Source of the DNA: Streptomyces sp. 378
GTDB taxonomy: Bacteria > Actinomycetota > Actinomycetes > Streptomycetales > Streptomycetaceae
Direction of reading: 5' to 3'
Assembly (NCBI RefSeq): GCF_030124145.1
Contig: NZ_JASKMS010000003.1
Coordinates: 186,001-250,000 of the forward strand
Length of the DNA stretch: 64,000 nucleotides
Shown piece after piece: positions 45,513 to 53,800 of this stretch. Position 1 is the first letter of the stretch, and each line of letters starts with the position of its first letter. Below the pieces are notes generated by a model. It did not search any database. It was given only the letters and a program-made list of their open reading frames with translations, and was not told where the DNA came from. The position numbers were made by a program, and so were the translations under genes.

Positions 45513-46691
45513 GTGCACCTCGAATACACGCCCGAGCAGCAGCGGCTGCGCACCGAACTGCGGTCCTACTTCGCCGAACTGGTCCCGGACCACAGGTACG
45601 CCCGGACCGGCGCCCCGGCCGACCAGAAGCGGTTCTACCGCGAGACCATCCGGCGGCTGGGCAGGGACGGCTGGCTCGGTGTGGGCTGGCCGACCGAGTA
45701 CGGCGGACGCGGCCTGACGGCCATGGAGCAGTTCATCTTCTTCGACGAGGCCGCCCAGGCCGGCGTCCCGCTGCCGCTCATGGCGCTGAACACCGTCGGC
45801 CCGACGATCATGCAGTACGGCACCGACGAGCAGAAGGCGTACTTCCTGCCGAGGATCCTCTCCGGCGAGATCGACTTCGCCATCGGCTACAGCGAGCCCG
45901 GCGCGGGCACCGACCTGGCGTCCCTGCGCACCAAGGCGGTCCGCCGGGGCGACGAGTACGTCGTCGACGGCCAGAAGATCTGGACCACCAACGGCGACAC
46001 GGCCGACTGGGTGTGGCTGGCCGTGCGCACCGACCCGGACGCCCCGCCGCACCAGGGCATCACCATGCTCCTGGTGCCGACCTCCGACCCCGGCTACTCC
46101 TGCACCCTGATCAACACCCTCGCCTCCCACGACACCACCGCCACCTACTACCAGAACGTTCGCGTCCCCGTCTCCCGCCGGGTCGGCGCCGAGAACCAGG
46201 GATGGCGGCTGATCACCAACCAGCTCAACCACGAGCGCGTGACCCTGGCCGCCCACGGCACCATGGCGATCCGCGCCCTGCACGACGTGTGGCGTTGGGC
46301 GACGGAGACCAAACTCGCCGACGGCCGCCGCGTGGTCGACCTTTCCTGGGTGCGCCGCCTCCTGGCCCGCACCCACGCCCGGCTGGACGCGCTGAAACTG
46401 CTGAACTGGCAGATGGTCGGCGCGGTCCAGGACGGCACCCTCACCCCGCAGGACGCCTCGGCCGTCAAGGTCTACGGCTCCGAGGCCCGCCGCGACGCCT
46501 ACGCCTGGCTCATGGAGATCGTCGCGGCCCCCGGCGCCCTGAAGGACGGCTCGGCCGGCGCGGTCCTGCACGGCGAACTGGAACGCGGCTACCGCTCGGC
46601 CGTGATCTTCACCTTCGGCGGCGGCAACAACGAGATCCAGCGGGAGATCATCTCCTGGATCGGACTGGGGATGCCGAGGGTACGGCGCTGA
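45513..46691 (+). CDS. Acyl-CoA dehydrogenase family protein
   Basis: About 392 residues, FAD-dependent dehydrogenase of the FadE type. Signatures: GIGYSEPGAGTDLASLRTKA-like (AIGYSEPGAGTDLASLRTKA), YVVDGQKIWTTNGDTADWVW, and the C-terminal FTFGGGNNEIQREIISWIGL, where the FGGGNNEIQ loop is typical of the group that includes steroid side-chain dehydrogenases. The catalytic base is not at the common ACAD position by eye, consistent with this subgroup. Start is a GTG at 45513 (HLEYTPEQQRLR follows). The KstR-like operator upstream points to lipid or sterol side-chain catabolism. Confidence 0.85.
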   Translation: MHLEYTPEQQRLRTELRSYFAELVPDHRYARTGAPADQKRFYRETIRRLGRDGWLGVGWPTEYGGRGLTAMEQFIFFDEAAQAGVPLPLMALNTVGPTIMQYGTDEQKAYFLPRILSGEIDFAIGYSEPGAGTDLASLRTKAVRRGDEYVVDGQKIWTTNGDTADWVWLAVRTDPDAPPHQGITMLLVPTSDPGYSCTLINTLASHDTTATYYQNVRVPVSRRVGAENQGWRLITNQLNHERVTLAAHGTMAIRALHDVWRWATETKLADGRRVVDLSWVRRLLARTHARLDALKLLNWQMVGAVQDGTLTPQDASAVKVYGSEARRDAYAWLMEIVAAPGALKDGSAGAVLHGELERGYRSAVIFTFGGGNNEIQREIISWIGLGMPRVRR

Positions 46692-46759
46692 CGGGATGTG
46701 TGACGAGGTTTTTTGGTCGGCACAAAAGAGGGGTAGTTGGCACCAAGATCACGAGCCGT

Positions 46760-47266
46760 TCAGAGGTGTTGGCGCATCACCTCGATGCATGTGGCTCGGG
46801 CCGCGTTCGATCGGTCCCGGGGATACGGGATTCCGAGGTTCGTGCCGCTGTCGGTGGTGATCGGTGGTCGCTGCCAGGCGAGGCTCATCTGCGCGCCGGC
46901 TTCCGCTCGCGCCGTGGCCACGAGGGTTGCGTACGGGCCCGCGACGGTTGTGGCCTCGATCTGGAGTCATGCCTGGTGGAAGGCCATTCGCGCCAGCAGA
47001 CTACTGACCTCGTCGGTGAGCTGCTGTCGTATGGCGGACGAGGACTCGGGGCGGCGTCGTATGCGGTACGGCATCTCCAGGTACTCTTCGACCGCCGTCA
47101 GGGCCTCGGCGAAGGTTTTGGCCCGGCGTTCCCTTCGTACGGCCCGCTGGTTGAGGGCGTAGGTCAGGAAGGCGCCGAAGAGGGCGATGCACGGGACGAT
47201 CAGTGCTGCTGTCTCGGCCCAGGTCCATTCGTCGCCCGTCGCCTGTCCCGCCGCGAAGACCTCCAC
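46760..47266 (-). pseudogene. Membrane protein gene with an in-frame TGA
   Basis: The minus-strand frame starts at a GTG (47266) with GGGGAG six bases upstream. It encodes one membrane helix (AALIVPCIALFGAFLTYAL) and a charged helical region (RRERRAKTFAEALTAVEEYL), then meets TGA at 46967-46969. The same frame continues without a break for 68 more codons, LQIEATTVAGPYATLVATAR ... CIEVMRQHL, to a second TGA at 46760. The uninterrupted coding quality downstream shows this was one 168-residue protein, most likely with Trp (TGG) at the stop. It could be a recent nonsense mutation or a sequencing error. It overlaps the E2-like gene by 67 bp and is last in that cassette. Confidence 0.75.
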
Positions 47267-47733
47267 GCACCACTCCCCGGCATGCCGTGAGGCGCAGGCT
47301 CCACCAACCACCGGCCGCCGTGCTCACCGCCGGTGAGCCGCCAGTAGTGTTCGAGGAACAAGTGTGTGCGGATTATCTCGATGAGGTCCAGAAGGCCCTT
47401 GGCGCTGGTCCAGCGTCGCTCTGGAGGGTCGAGCGGGTGCCAGAGGCAGAGGGCGCCGTCGCGGGAATAGCGGTGCTTCGACGAAGCTCCCGGTTTGGCG
47501 TGCACCCGCGGGAAGTCCCGGGGATCTTGGCCGTAGGTCGCATAAGGCGGGTTCTCGTAGAAGCGCACCTTGACGTTGACCGGGGCGGGTTCACCTATGA
47601 CGTCGAGTCCGGACAGTTCGTACGTCAAGGAGCCGCGGTGGTACGTGTGACGGAGAGCGGAGCCGAATCGTCGGCGAGCGTCTCGTTCGAGCGGCGCCCA
47701 CCAGGCAGGTTGGACCCCGTACCAGACCGGCAT
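47200..47733 (-). CDS. Candidate E2-like (ubiquitin-conjugating fold) protein
   Basis: 177 residues, not a named family that I can assign. The middle reads like a UBC fold: VNVKVRFYENPPYATYG (sheet and a PP turn), FPRVH, then KHRYSRDGALCLWHPL with His87 and Cys96 nine residues apart, where E2 enzymes have HPNxxxxGxICL. W108 (RRWTSAKGLLDLIEII) corresponds to the conserved W-S-P and following helix. This suggests a thioester-forming cysteine. The last 25 residues are arginine-rich and overlap the next gene. It sits in a compact three-gene, lower-GC cassette with two membrane proteins; no E1-like or JAB peptidase gene is nearby. Start at the ATG 47733. Confidence 0.6.
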   Translation of the reverse strand: MPVWYGVQPAWWAPLERDARRRFGSALRHTYHRGSLTYELSGLDVIGEPAPVNVKVRFYENPPYATYGQDPRDFPRVHAKPGASSKHRYSRDGALCLWHPLDPPERRWTSAKGLLDLIEIIRTHLFLEHYWRLTGGEHGGRWLVEPAPHGMPGSGAWRSSRRDRRRATNGPGPRQQH

Positions 47734-47737
47734 GGCG

Positions 47738-48022
47738 TCAGATTCCCCAGGCGCGGGTCGGAGTGACGAGTCCGACGGCGAGGCCCAGACCAGTGGCGGC
47801 CGTCCCGCCCGCGCCAACGGCCATCGGGAGACGAGCGGCCTCTTCCTCCGTGGAGTCCGCGTCCGGGATGAGGTCCGGGAGGACCTGATGCAGGGCGTGC
47901 TGAGCGCTGGGTGGGCGTCCGTCCTTCTCATGCTCGATCGCGAGGTCGATGTAGTCGCGGGCCGTGCACAGCCGCTTGTGTACCTCGCGGCGCGGCATGT
48001 TCAGAGGAATGGCGCCGGCCAC
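47738..48022 (-). CDS. Small helical protein with C-terminal membrane segment
   Basis: 94 residues from a GTG at 48022, or 86 from the ATG at 47998 (MPRREVHKRLCTARDYIDLA). The first 60 residues are helical and charged, with a cysteine in RLCTARD, and the end (LPMAVGAGGTAATGLGLAVGLV) is a Gly/Ala-rich hydrophobic segment. It is first of the cassette, five bases upstream of the E2-like start. No family recognised. Its 5' end lies almost at the junction with the truncated dehydrogenase gene. Confidence 0.6.
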   Translation of the reverse strand: MAGAIPLNMPRREVHKRLCTARDYIDLAIEHEKDGRPPSAQHALHQVLPDLIPDADSTEEEAARLPMAVGAGGTAATGLGLAVGLVTPTRAWGI

Positions 48023-48044
48023 ACCGGCCGGGTCCGGCGTTGGT

Positions 48045-48713
48045 CCCTGGGGCGCAGCCGTGGTAGTCGCCGATGTCCTCGACGCCGAGGGGGAGAAGCT
48101 GGCGGCGGAACTCGGTGGCCCAGCCCGCTACGCGCACCTGGACGTCAGCACCGAGGACGGCTGGCAGACGGTCGTCGCGGAGACGGAGCGGGACCTCGGC
48201 CCAGTCTCGGTGCTGGTCAACAACGCCGGGATCCTCGAGTGGGGGACCGTCGAGGAGCAGAGCCTCGAATCCTTCCGGAGGGTCATCGACGTCAACGTCC
48301 AGGGCGCCTGGCTGGGCATGCGAACGGCAGCACCATCTCTTCGCCGGGCCGGCGGAGGCGTGATCGTGAACATCTCCTCGATCGCCGGCCTCACCGGCTA
48401 CGCCGGCATCGGAGCGTATGTGACCTGCAAGTGGGCCCTGCGCGGGCTGACCAAGGCCGCAGCTCTGGAACTGGCCCCGGACGGGATCCGTGTCTGCTCG
48501 GTCCATCCCGGTGCGGTGCGCACAGCGATGACGGCCGACTTCGACGACTCGTTCACCGCCGGCCAGCCCCTCCCGCGGTTCGGTGAACCCGAGGAAGTCG
48601 CCCGTATGGTCCTCTTCATCGCCACCGAGGCCACCTTCTCGACCGGCGTGGAGTTCGTCCTGGACGGCGGTGTCACCGCCGGCCCGCCCACCGCCCTGAC
48701 TCCCGCCGAATGA
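48045..48713 (+). pseudogene. Short-chain dehydrogenase, N-terminus deleted
   Basis: From GAAVVVADVLDAEGEKLAAE onward this is a normal SDR: VLVNNAGILEWG, catalytic Ser in NISSIAGLTG, the YxxxK pair as YVTCK, and DGIRVCSVHPGAVRT. The first 25-35 residues, including the TGxxxGxG dinucleotide-binding loop, are missing, and the sequence before about 48045 is unrelated. A GTG at 48060 could start a 217-residue product, but it could not bind NAD(P)H normally. The break coincides with the edge of the E2-like cassette. Confidence 0.75.
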
Positions 48714-48833
48714 GCCTGAGACGCCGACGACGTGCCGTTCGTGAAGTGACGCCACGCAGATGAGGTCGGGCTTCGGGGTCGGCGGTGCCGAGTTCCTGTG
48801 GTGGGACTGACAGGGAGCTGCGAGGCTGAAGAC

Positions 48834-49511
48834 ATGAGCGAGCACCGGCCCGGGGCCGGGCGACGCCCACTCGGTGTGGCGGCCGCCATGCTGGCCCTGT
48901 ACGCCGTCTTCCTGCGGCCACGGGTGCTGACCTGGGGCACGACACACGACGAAGCCGACCGCAGCCTCCCCGGCGATGGCCTCATCCCCGATGCCGACGG
49001 CACCTCGACCATGGCCACGACCCTGCCGGCGCCGCCCGAAGAGGTCTGGCCCTGGCTGGCACAGATGGGCTGCAACCGCGGCGGCTGGTACAGCTGGGAC
49101 CGCCTGGACAACGGCGGACGCCCCAGCGCGGAACGCATCGTCCCGGAGTGGCAGCACCTGGAGCAGGACCAGCACCTGGACGCCCTGCCGAGCGGCGACG
49201 CCTGGTTCACCGTCGCGGTCCTGGAACCGGAGCGGACCCTGGTGCTGCGCTCGCAGACGAAACTCCCCTCGGGACGCCCCTTCGACGTGCGGTACGAGCC
49301 GCTGCCCAAGGCGTACATCGACTCGATATGGGGCTTCCACCTCCGGCCGGAGCCCGGCGGAAGGACCCGCCTCATCGTCCGCGCGAGCGGTCGCAGCCGC
49401 CCGCGGCCCCTCACCCGGACCATGGACATGCTGTTCTGGGAGCCCGCTCACCTGATCATGCAAACCCGCCAGTTCCGCAACCTGCGCACGCGTGTCAGTG
49501 CGACGGCCTGA
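48834..49511 (+). CDS. SRPBCC (START-like) family protein
   Basis: 225 residues. One hydrophobic segment near the N-terminus (GVAAAMLALYAVFL) is followed by a helix-grip ligand-binding domain: MATTLPAPPEEVWPWLAQMG, NRGGWYSWDRLDNGG and GFHLRPEPGGRTRLIVRASG. This layout is common in actinobacteria, often annotated SRPBCC family; the bound ligand is unknown. Start at the ATG 48834. Confidence 0.8.
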   Translation: MSEHRPGAGRRPLGVAAAMLALYAVFLRPRVLTWGTTHDEADRSLPGDGLIPDADGTSTMATTLPAPPEEVWPWLAQMGCNRGGWYSWDRLDNGGRPSAERIVPEWQHLEQDQHLDALPSGDAWFTVAVLEPERTLVLRSQTKLPSGRPFDVRYEPLPKAYIDSIWGFHLRPEPGGRTRLIVRASGRSRPRPLTRTMDMLFWEPAHLIMQTRQFRNLRTRVSATA

Positions 49512-49639
49512 ATGCGGGGAGGACGCAGTGGCAGCGCAACCGAGGAACGACCTCGCGCCGGTCCTCGTGGGACAGGCGATACGCGCGCCGTCCTCTGCGC
49601 CGGACTTCACACGGCAGGCGGGTCCGGACTGTCGTTTCG

Positions 49640-50167
49640 TCAGGAGTGCCGGGTTGGTGCGTGCGGGACGGCGATCGCCTGTTTGTACACGTGGTGCGCC
49701 CACACCTGCACGCCGAGGCTGGCCTCCACGAATGCGCGGGCGGCAGCCACCCCCTCCGCGGCATGCTTCTTGAGCGCCATGGCCCGGCCGTGACGCTCTT
49801 CGACCTGCTCACGGATGATCCCGCAGAGTGCCTCGGTCAATTCGTCCGTGGAGCCGACGTCGAGGGCATGCTCAGCAACCGGGATCACCGGCCCGACATC
49901 GAGCCCGGCCGGCTTCAGCCCCGTGAAGGGTGCGCCTTCTCCGGAGCGGTGTACGCGGACGACCGTCTCGAAGAACCAGCGGTCGGCCACTTCCTGCGCC
50001 TCCCGGCCGAACGTGCGCGCCTTGGCTGTGAGACTGAACGCCTCACGGACCTCTCGTTCCCCTTCTTCGGGCACGTAGGGCAGGATCTGGTCGACATCCC
50101 TGCCCTCCAGGGCTTTACGCGCGGCCGTGACGACGGGACCGTCAAGAGAATCACAGTGCGGTGGCAT
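49640..50167 (-). CDS. DUF6448 family protein
   Basis: 175 residues beginning MPPHCDSLDGPVVTAARKAL, the hallmark of DUF6448. The middle has WFFETVVRVHRSGEGAPFTG and GLKPAGLDVGPVIPVAEHAL, and the end is helical (QVWAHHVYKQAI). The conserved His and Cys at the start could bind metal, which is a guess. The ribosome site is remarkable for this genome: AAAGGAGGTGA at 50184-50174 fully matches the 16S tail, nine bases from the ATG. It is divergent from pspA. Confidence 0.85.
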   Translation of the reverse strand: MPPHCDSLDGPVVTAARKALEGRDVDQILPYVPEEGEREVREAFSLTAKARTFGREAQEVADRWFFETVVRVHRSGEGAPFTGLKPAGLDVGPVIPVAEHALDVGSTDELTEALCGIIREQVEERHGRAMALKKHAAEGVAAARAFVEASLGVQVWAHHVYKQAIAVPHAPTRHS

Positions 50168-50341
50168 CGCCGGTCACCTCCTTTGCGGCTCACCTCCATC
50201 ATCGACCCGCCAGGCGCGAGCGGGAGAGTGACGACCGCCGACCGGTTTGCGGCCCGGACCACGTCGCCGGAGTCTGGAAGTGCCCCGCAGACGAGGCATG
50301 GCTTGGCTGATTCCTCATCGATCGAGAGGAGGCAGGCCGCT

Positions 50342-51118
50342 ATGACCAGCATCGCCCACCGCATAGCCGCCCTGTTCCGGATCAAGGCGAACAAGGCCCT
50401 GGACAAGGCCGAAGACCCGCGCGAGGTCCTGGACTACTCCTATACCCAGCAGCAGGAGATGCTGCAGAAGGTACGACGCGGTGTGGCGGACGTGGCCACC
50501 AGCCGCAAGCGCATCGATCTGCAGATCAACCAGTTGCGCCAGTCCGGCGGCAAGCTGGAGGGCCAGGCCCAGCAGGCGCTCGCCGCCGGGCGCGAGGACC
50601 TCGCCCGCGAAGCCCTGAGCCGGCGCACCGCCGTGGCCTCCCAGCTCACGGACCTCCAGACCCAGCAGGCAACGCTGCAGGCCGAGGAGGAGAAACTCAC
50701 CCTGGCCTCACAGCGCCTCCAGGCGAAGGTGGACACCTTCCGCATCAGCAAGGAGACCATCAAGGCCCGCTACACCGCGGCCGAGGCCCAGACCCGCATC
50801 ACCGAGGCCGTCACCGGCATCGGCGAGGAGATGGGCGATGTCGGCCTGGCCATGCAGCGCGCCGAGGACAAGACCGAGCAACTACAGGCCCGTGCCGGTG
50901 CGTTGGATGAACTGCTCGCTTCCGGCGCCCTGGAGGACGCCACCCTCCCCGCCGGCCGCGACGACATCCAGGCCGAACTCGAACGCGTCACCGCGGGCCA
51001 GGACGTGGACAGGGAACTGGCCCGGATGAAAGCCCAGCTCCCCGCGTCCGCCACCCCGCCGGCCGTAGAAGGCAAGAGCGCCGAGCAGGGCCCGCCGGAC
51101 CAGGAGGGGACATCATGA
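50342..51118 (+). CDS. pspA: PspA/IM30 family envelope-stress protein
   Basis: 258-residue coiled-coil protein of the phage-shock/Vipp1 family, which assembles on damaged membranes. The amphipathic N-terminal helix (MTSIAHRIAALFRIKANKAL) is followed by DPREVLDYSYTQQQEMLQKV and long heptad-rich helices to about residue 230. Start at the ATG 50342 with GAGGAGG nine bases upstream; the frame is open much further left only by bias. It forms an operon with pspAA and a broken third gene. Confidence 0.92.
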   Translation: MTSIAHRIAALFRIKANKALDKAEDPREVLDYSYTQQQEMLQKVRRGVADVATSRKRIDLQINQLRQSGGKLEGQAQQALAAGREDLAREALSRRTAVASQLTDLQTQQATLQAEEEKLTLASQRLQAKVDTFRISKETIKARYTAAEAQTRITEAVTGIGEEMGDVGLAMQRAEDKTEQLQARAGALDELLASGALEDATLPAGRDDIQAELERVTAGQDVDRELARMKAQLPASATPPAVEGKSAEQGPPDQEGTS

Positions 51119-51393
51119 TCATGCGGATTCTCGGCGAGGGCCAGTACGAGATCACGGAAGATCACCTCGACCGGCTCAACGAGCTGGATGCCGCTCTGCA
51201 GTCCGCGGCCGACGCCGACGACGACATGCTGTTCGCCACCGCCCTGTCGGCGCTGCTGGACGCGGTACGCAGCTATGGCACGCCCCTGCCGGCCGAGACG
51301 ATCACGCCGTCCGACCTGGTCTTGCCCGACGAGCACACCAGCCTCACACAGGTGCGGGAGCTGCTCTCCGACGAGGGCCTCATCCCGGGGTGA
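51115..51393 (+). CDS. pspAA: PspA-associated protein PspAA
   Basis: 92-residue acidic protein: MRILGEGQYEITEDHLDRLN, then LDAALQSAADADDDMLFATA, LDAVRSYGTPLPAETITPSD and LRELLSDEGLIPG-like ending. This matches PspAA, the small partner of actinobacterial PspA. Its ATG overlaps the pspA stop (ATGA). Confidence 0.9.
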   Translation: MIMRILGEGQYEITEDHLDRLNELDAALQSAADADDDMLFATALSALLDAVRSYGTPLPAETITPSDLVLPDEHTSLTQVRELLSDEGLIPG

Positions 51394-51650
51394 CGGCGAT
51401 GCGCGGCCGATTGGAGCCCAACCGTCAGCTCACCGCCCGGCCTCTGATGGGCCTGCCCCAAGGCGGCCATCGGCTTCACCCCGACCGGAGCGGGTTCGGT
51501 CCGTTCGCCGGCATCGACGGCGGTACCTTCGCTGAAGACCAGCAGGACGTACGGGACCTGCTGGACGCCGACCCCGAACGCAGCGATATATCCGTGGAAT
51601 TCAGTCGCGACGACTACGGCTGCTCATGTGGCCGGACGGCACGCGAGCGG
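51390..51650 (+). pseudogene. pspAB-like remnant
   Basis: A GTGA overlap with pspAA leads into a frame with SGFGPFAGIDGGTFAEDQQD and VRDLLDADPERSDISVEFSR followed by DDYG, which resembles the start of PspAB, the third protein of this operon. The first 30 residues do not fit the family and everything after DDYG is replaced by unrelated sequence running into the multicopper oxidase terminator region. I read it as a pspAB gene damaged at both ends. Confidence 0.55.
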
Positions 51651-51672
51651 CGCGCCGTCCGGCCAGTGGGGG

Positions 51673-53265
51673 TCATGCCTGGTAGGCGACGTTTGTCATC
51701 ATCCCGGCCTCGCCGTGGTAGGCGTTGTGGCAGTGCAGCATCCACTGGCCGGGGTTGTCGGTGTCGAAGAACACGGACAGCTTTTTCTTGGGCAGCACGA
51801 TCGCGGTGTCCTTACGGGGGCCGGAGCGGCCGAGCTGGAAGGTGTGGCCGTGCAGGTGCATCGGATGCCACATGGTGGTGGTGTTGACGAAGTCCAGCCG
51901 GACTCGCCGACCCTCCTCGACCAGGATGACGTTGGCGTCCGGATCGGCCATGTCGAACGGCTTGCCGTTGATGGCCCAGTTGTAGTGCATCATGCCGCCG
52001 GTGAGTTCGATCCGGTGCGTCACGTCGGCCGTGGCGGACTCCAGTCGCACGTCGTCGGCCGCGCGGAGCCTGGACGCGGTCATGACCGTGCCGTTGAGTT
52101 CCCTCGGGCGTACGGCGGCAGTGGGCGCGCTGCCGGAGCCCGTGCGCACGAGGGCCAGCCCGCTGGTGTTCTTCCCCTCGGCCAGGGCGACCAGGGGGAA
52201 GACGCCGTCAGCAAGGGTGACGAGCACGTCGTAGCGCTCGCCCATGCCGATCAGGAGTGCGTCTGTTTGCCGGTGCTGGACGGGGAAGCCGTCGGTGTGC
52301 GTGACGGTCATCTTGTGGCCGCTGAGGGCGACCCGGTAGGCGGTGTCGCTGCCCGCGTTGATGATCCGCAGTCGCACCGTGCGGCCGGGCTTGCCGGTGT
52401 AGACCTCCGGGTCGTCCGGCACGCGGCCGTTGACCAGGTGGTAGGGGTACTTCACGTCGCCGGCATCGCCGCCCAGCAGATCGCTCTCCGCGCCCATGAG
52501 CATGAATGTCGACGACATCCCGCCCGACGTGGCTGAGACCGACGGGGATGGATCGCCGGCCTTCCCCGTGGAGTGCATGTCGTGGCCCTCCATGCCGGAG
52601 CCGGAGCTGCCGCCCATGTCCATGCCGCCCATGCCCTGCCTGAGTTCGGCGAAGACCTCGTCGGGGGTGCCGGTGACACCGTCGACCCAGTCGTCCAGGA
52701 CGACCACCCATTCGTCGTCGTACGCCAGCGGCTCGCGCGGGTCCTCGACGATCAGCGGGGCGTACAGGCCGCGGTCGAGTTGGACGCCGACGTGCGGGTG
52801 GAAGAAGTACGTGCCCGGGGCGTCGGCCACGAACCGGTAGGTGAAGGTGGAGCCGGGGCGGACGGCGGCCTGGGTGGCCGGTGGCATGCCGTCCATGTCG
52901 TTGCGCAGGGCGATGCCGTGCCAGTGGATCGAGGTGGTGGTCTTGCCCGGCAGCTGGTTGGCGAGTTCGGCGACCAGGGTGTCCCCGGCGGAGAGCCGGA
53001 TCTCCTTGCCCGGGGTGCGGCCGTCGAAGGCCCAGGTGTTGGCCTTGACGCCGCCGCCCAGGTCGACCCTGGCGGGCGCGGCGGTCAGTGCGGTCTTGCG
53101 CTGCCTGCCGGTGCCGCCCCGCCTCTTCTCCGTGGCGGCGACGGCGGAACCGGATGGGCTGACCAGGGCAGGGGCGCTGCCGGAGTCGGTGCAGGCGGCG
53201 AGTGCACCCGCGCCGGCGGCGCCGAGTCCGGCGAGCAGGATGGAGCGGCGGTTGATGCTGTTCAC
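51673..53265 (-). CDS. Multicopper oxidase (copper-tolerance type)
   Basis: 530 residues. A Tat-like signal (NRRSILLAGLGAAGAGALAA followed by C) suggests export folded, possibly as a lipoprotein. All copper sites are present: SIHWHG, YFFHPHVG, MWHPMHLHGHTF and MLHCHNAYHGEAGMM with its axial methionine. A Met/His-rich loop, GMGGMDMGGSSGSGMEGHDM, is typical of enzymes that oxidise toxic Cu(I). Start is a GTG at 53265. It is in an operon behind the His/Met-rich DUF6153 protein and a CsoR-like operator. Confidence 0.9.
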   Translation of the reverse strand: MNSINRRSILLAGLGAAGAGALAACTDSGSAPALVSPSGSAVAATEKRRGGTGRQRKTALTAAPARVDLGGGVKANTWAFDGRTPGKEIRLSAGDTLVAELANQLPGKTTTSIHWHGIALRNDMDGMPPATQAAVRPGSTFTYRFVADAPGTYFFHPHVGVQLDRGLYAPLIVEDPREPLAYDDEWVVVLDDWVDGVTGTPDEVFAELRQGMGGMDMGGSSGSGMEGHDMHSTGKAGDPSPSVSATSGGMSSTFMLMGAESDLLGGDAGDVKYPYHLVNGRVPDDPEVYTGKPGRTVRLRIINAGSDTAYRVALSGHKMTVTHTDGFPVQHRQTDALLIGMGERYDVLVTLADGVFPLVALAEGKNTSGLALVRTGSGSAPTAAVRPRELNGTVMTASRLRAADDVRLESATADVTHRIELTGGMMHYNWAINGKPFDMADPDANVILVEEGRRVRLDFVNTTTMWHPMHLHGHTFQLGRSGPRKDTAIVLPKKKLSVFFDTDNPGQWMLHCHNAYHGEAGMMTNVAYQA

Positions 53266-53335
53266 GATGTGAGTCCTCTTCTTCGAACTGGCATGGGATG
53301 CGGCGAGGACGGCACACGGGTGCCGTGGTCGCGGC

Positions 53336-53794
53336 CTAGATGCGCAGTCGGGAGAGGACCGACAGGTCGGGTGGCGCGCGGCCGACCGTGCCGGCGGGCC
53401 GAGGGCCGGGCTCGGTCTGGTACGGGTCGGCCGACTGCACCGGAGTGCCCTGCGGCGGCATGGGGAGCTTGAGTACCTCGACGTTTCCGGCGGTGCAGTG
53501 CTGCATGCCCGGAACGGCGCAGGTGCTGCCGTCGACGCCGTGCGCGGGGGCGGGTGTACTGAACCGGTCCGCGTGAGTGAGGTCGGAGACCTGCCGTGCC
53601 GCGGCAGCGGACGAGGACGCCATGCCGGGCATGGCATGCCCGATGTGCGTGGAGTGCGTGGAGTGCGTGGCGTGTTGCGCCGGGGCGTCCGGGACAGCGG
53701 CCGTCTCGTGATGGATCAGTACGGCCAGAGCGGCGAGCAGGGCGATGACGGCGCCGCCTGCGCAGCGAATGGCACTGGCGCGAACTGTCGCCAT
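53336..53794 (-). CDS. DUF6153-like His/Met-rich membrane protein
   Basis: 152 residues: one N-terminal membrane helix (CAGGAVIALLAALAVLIHH), then HATHSTHSTHIGHAMPGMAS, a dense His/Met stretch likely to bind copper, and a Pro-rich outer domain containing DGSTCAVPGMQHCTA with two cysteines. The pattern matches DUF6153, commonly placed next to copper genes. Start at the ATG 53794, with GGAGG nine bases upstream; 53800 is too close to it. It lies 70 bp upstream of the oxidase. Confidence 0.78.
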   Translation of the reverse strand: MATVRASAIRCAGGAVIALLAALAVLIHHETAAVPDAPAQHATHSTHSTHIGHAMPGMASSSAAAARQVSDLTHADRFSTPAPAHGVDGSTCAVPGMQHCTAGNVEVLKLPMPPQGTPVQSADPYQTEPGPRPAGTVGRAPPDLSVLSRLRI

Positions 53795-53800
53795 CGCCAT

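Noticed and set aside
46700..48022. Reading the E2-like cassette as a CBASS-type defence operon
   Set aside because: No nucleotidyltransferase, E1 or JAB domain is present, so naming a known defence type would go beyond the evidence.
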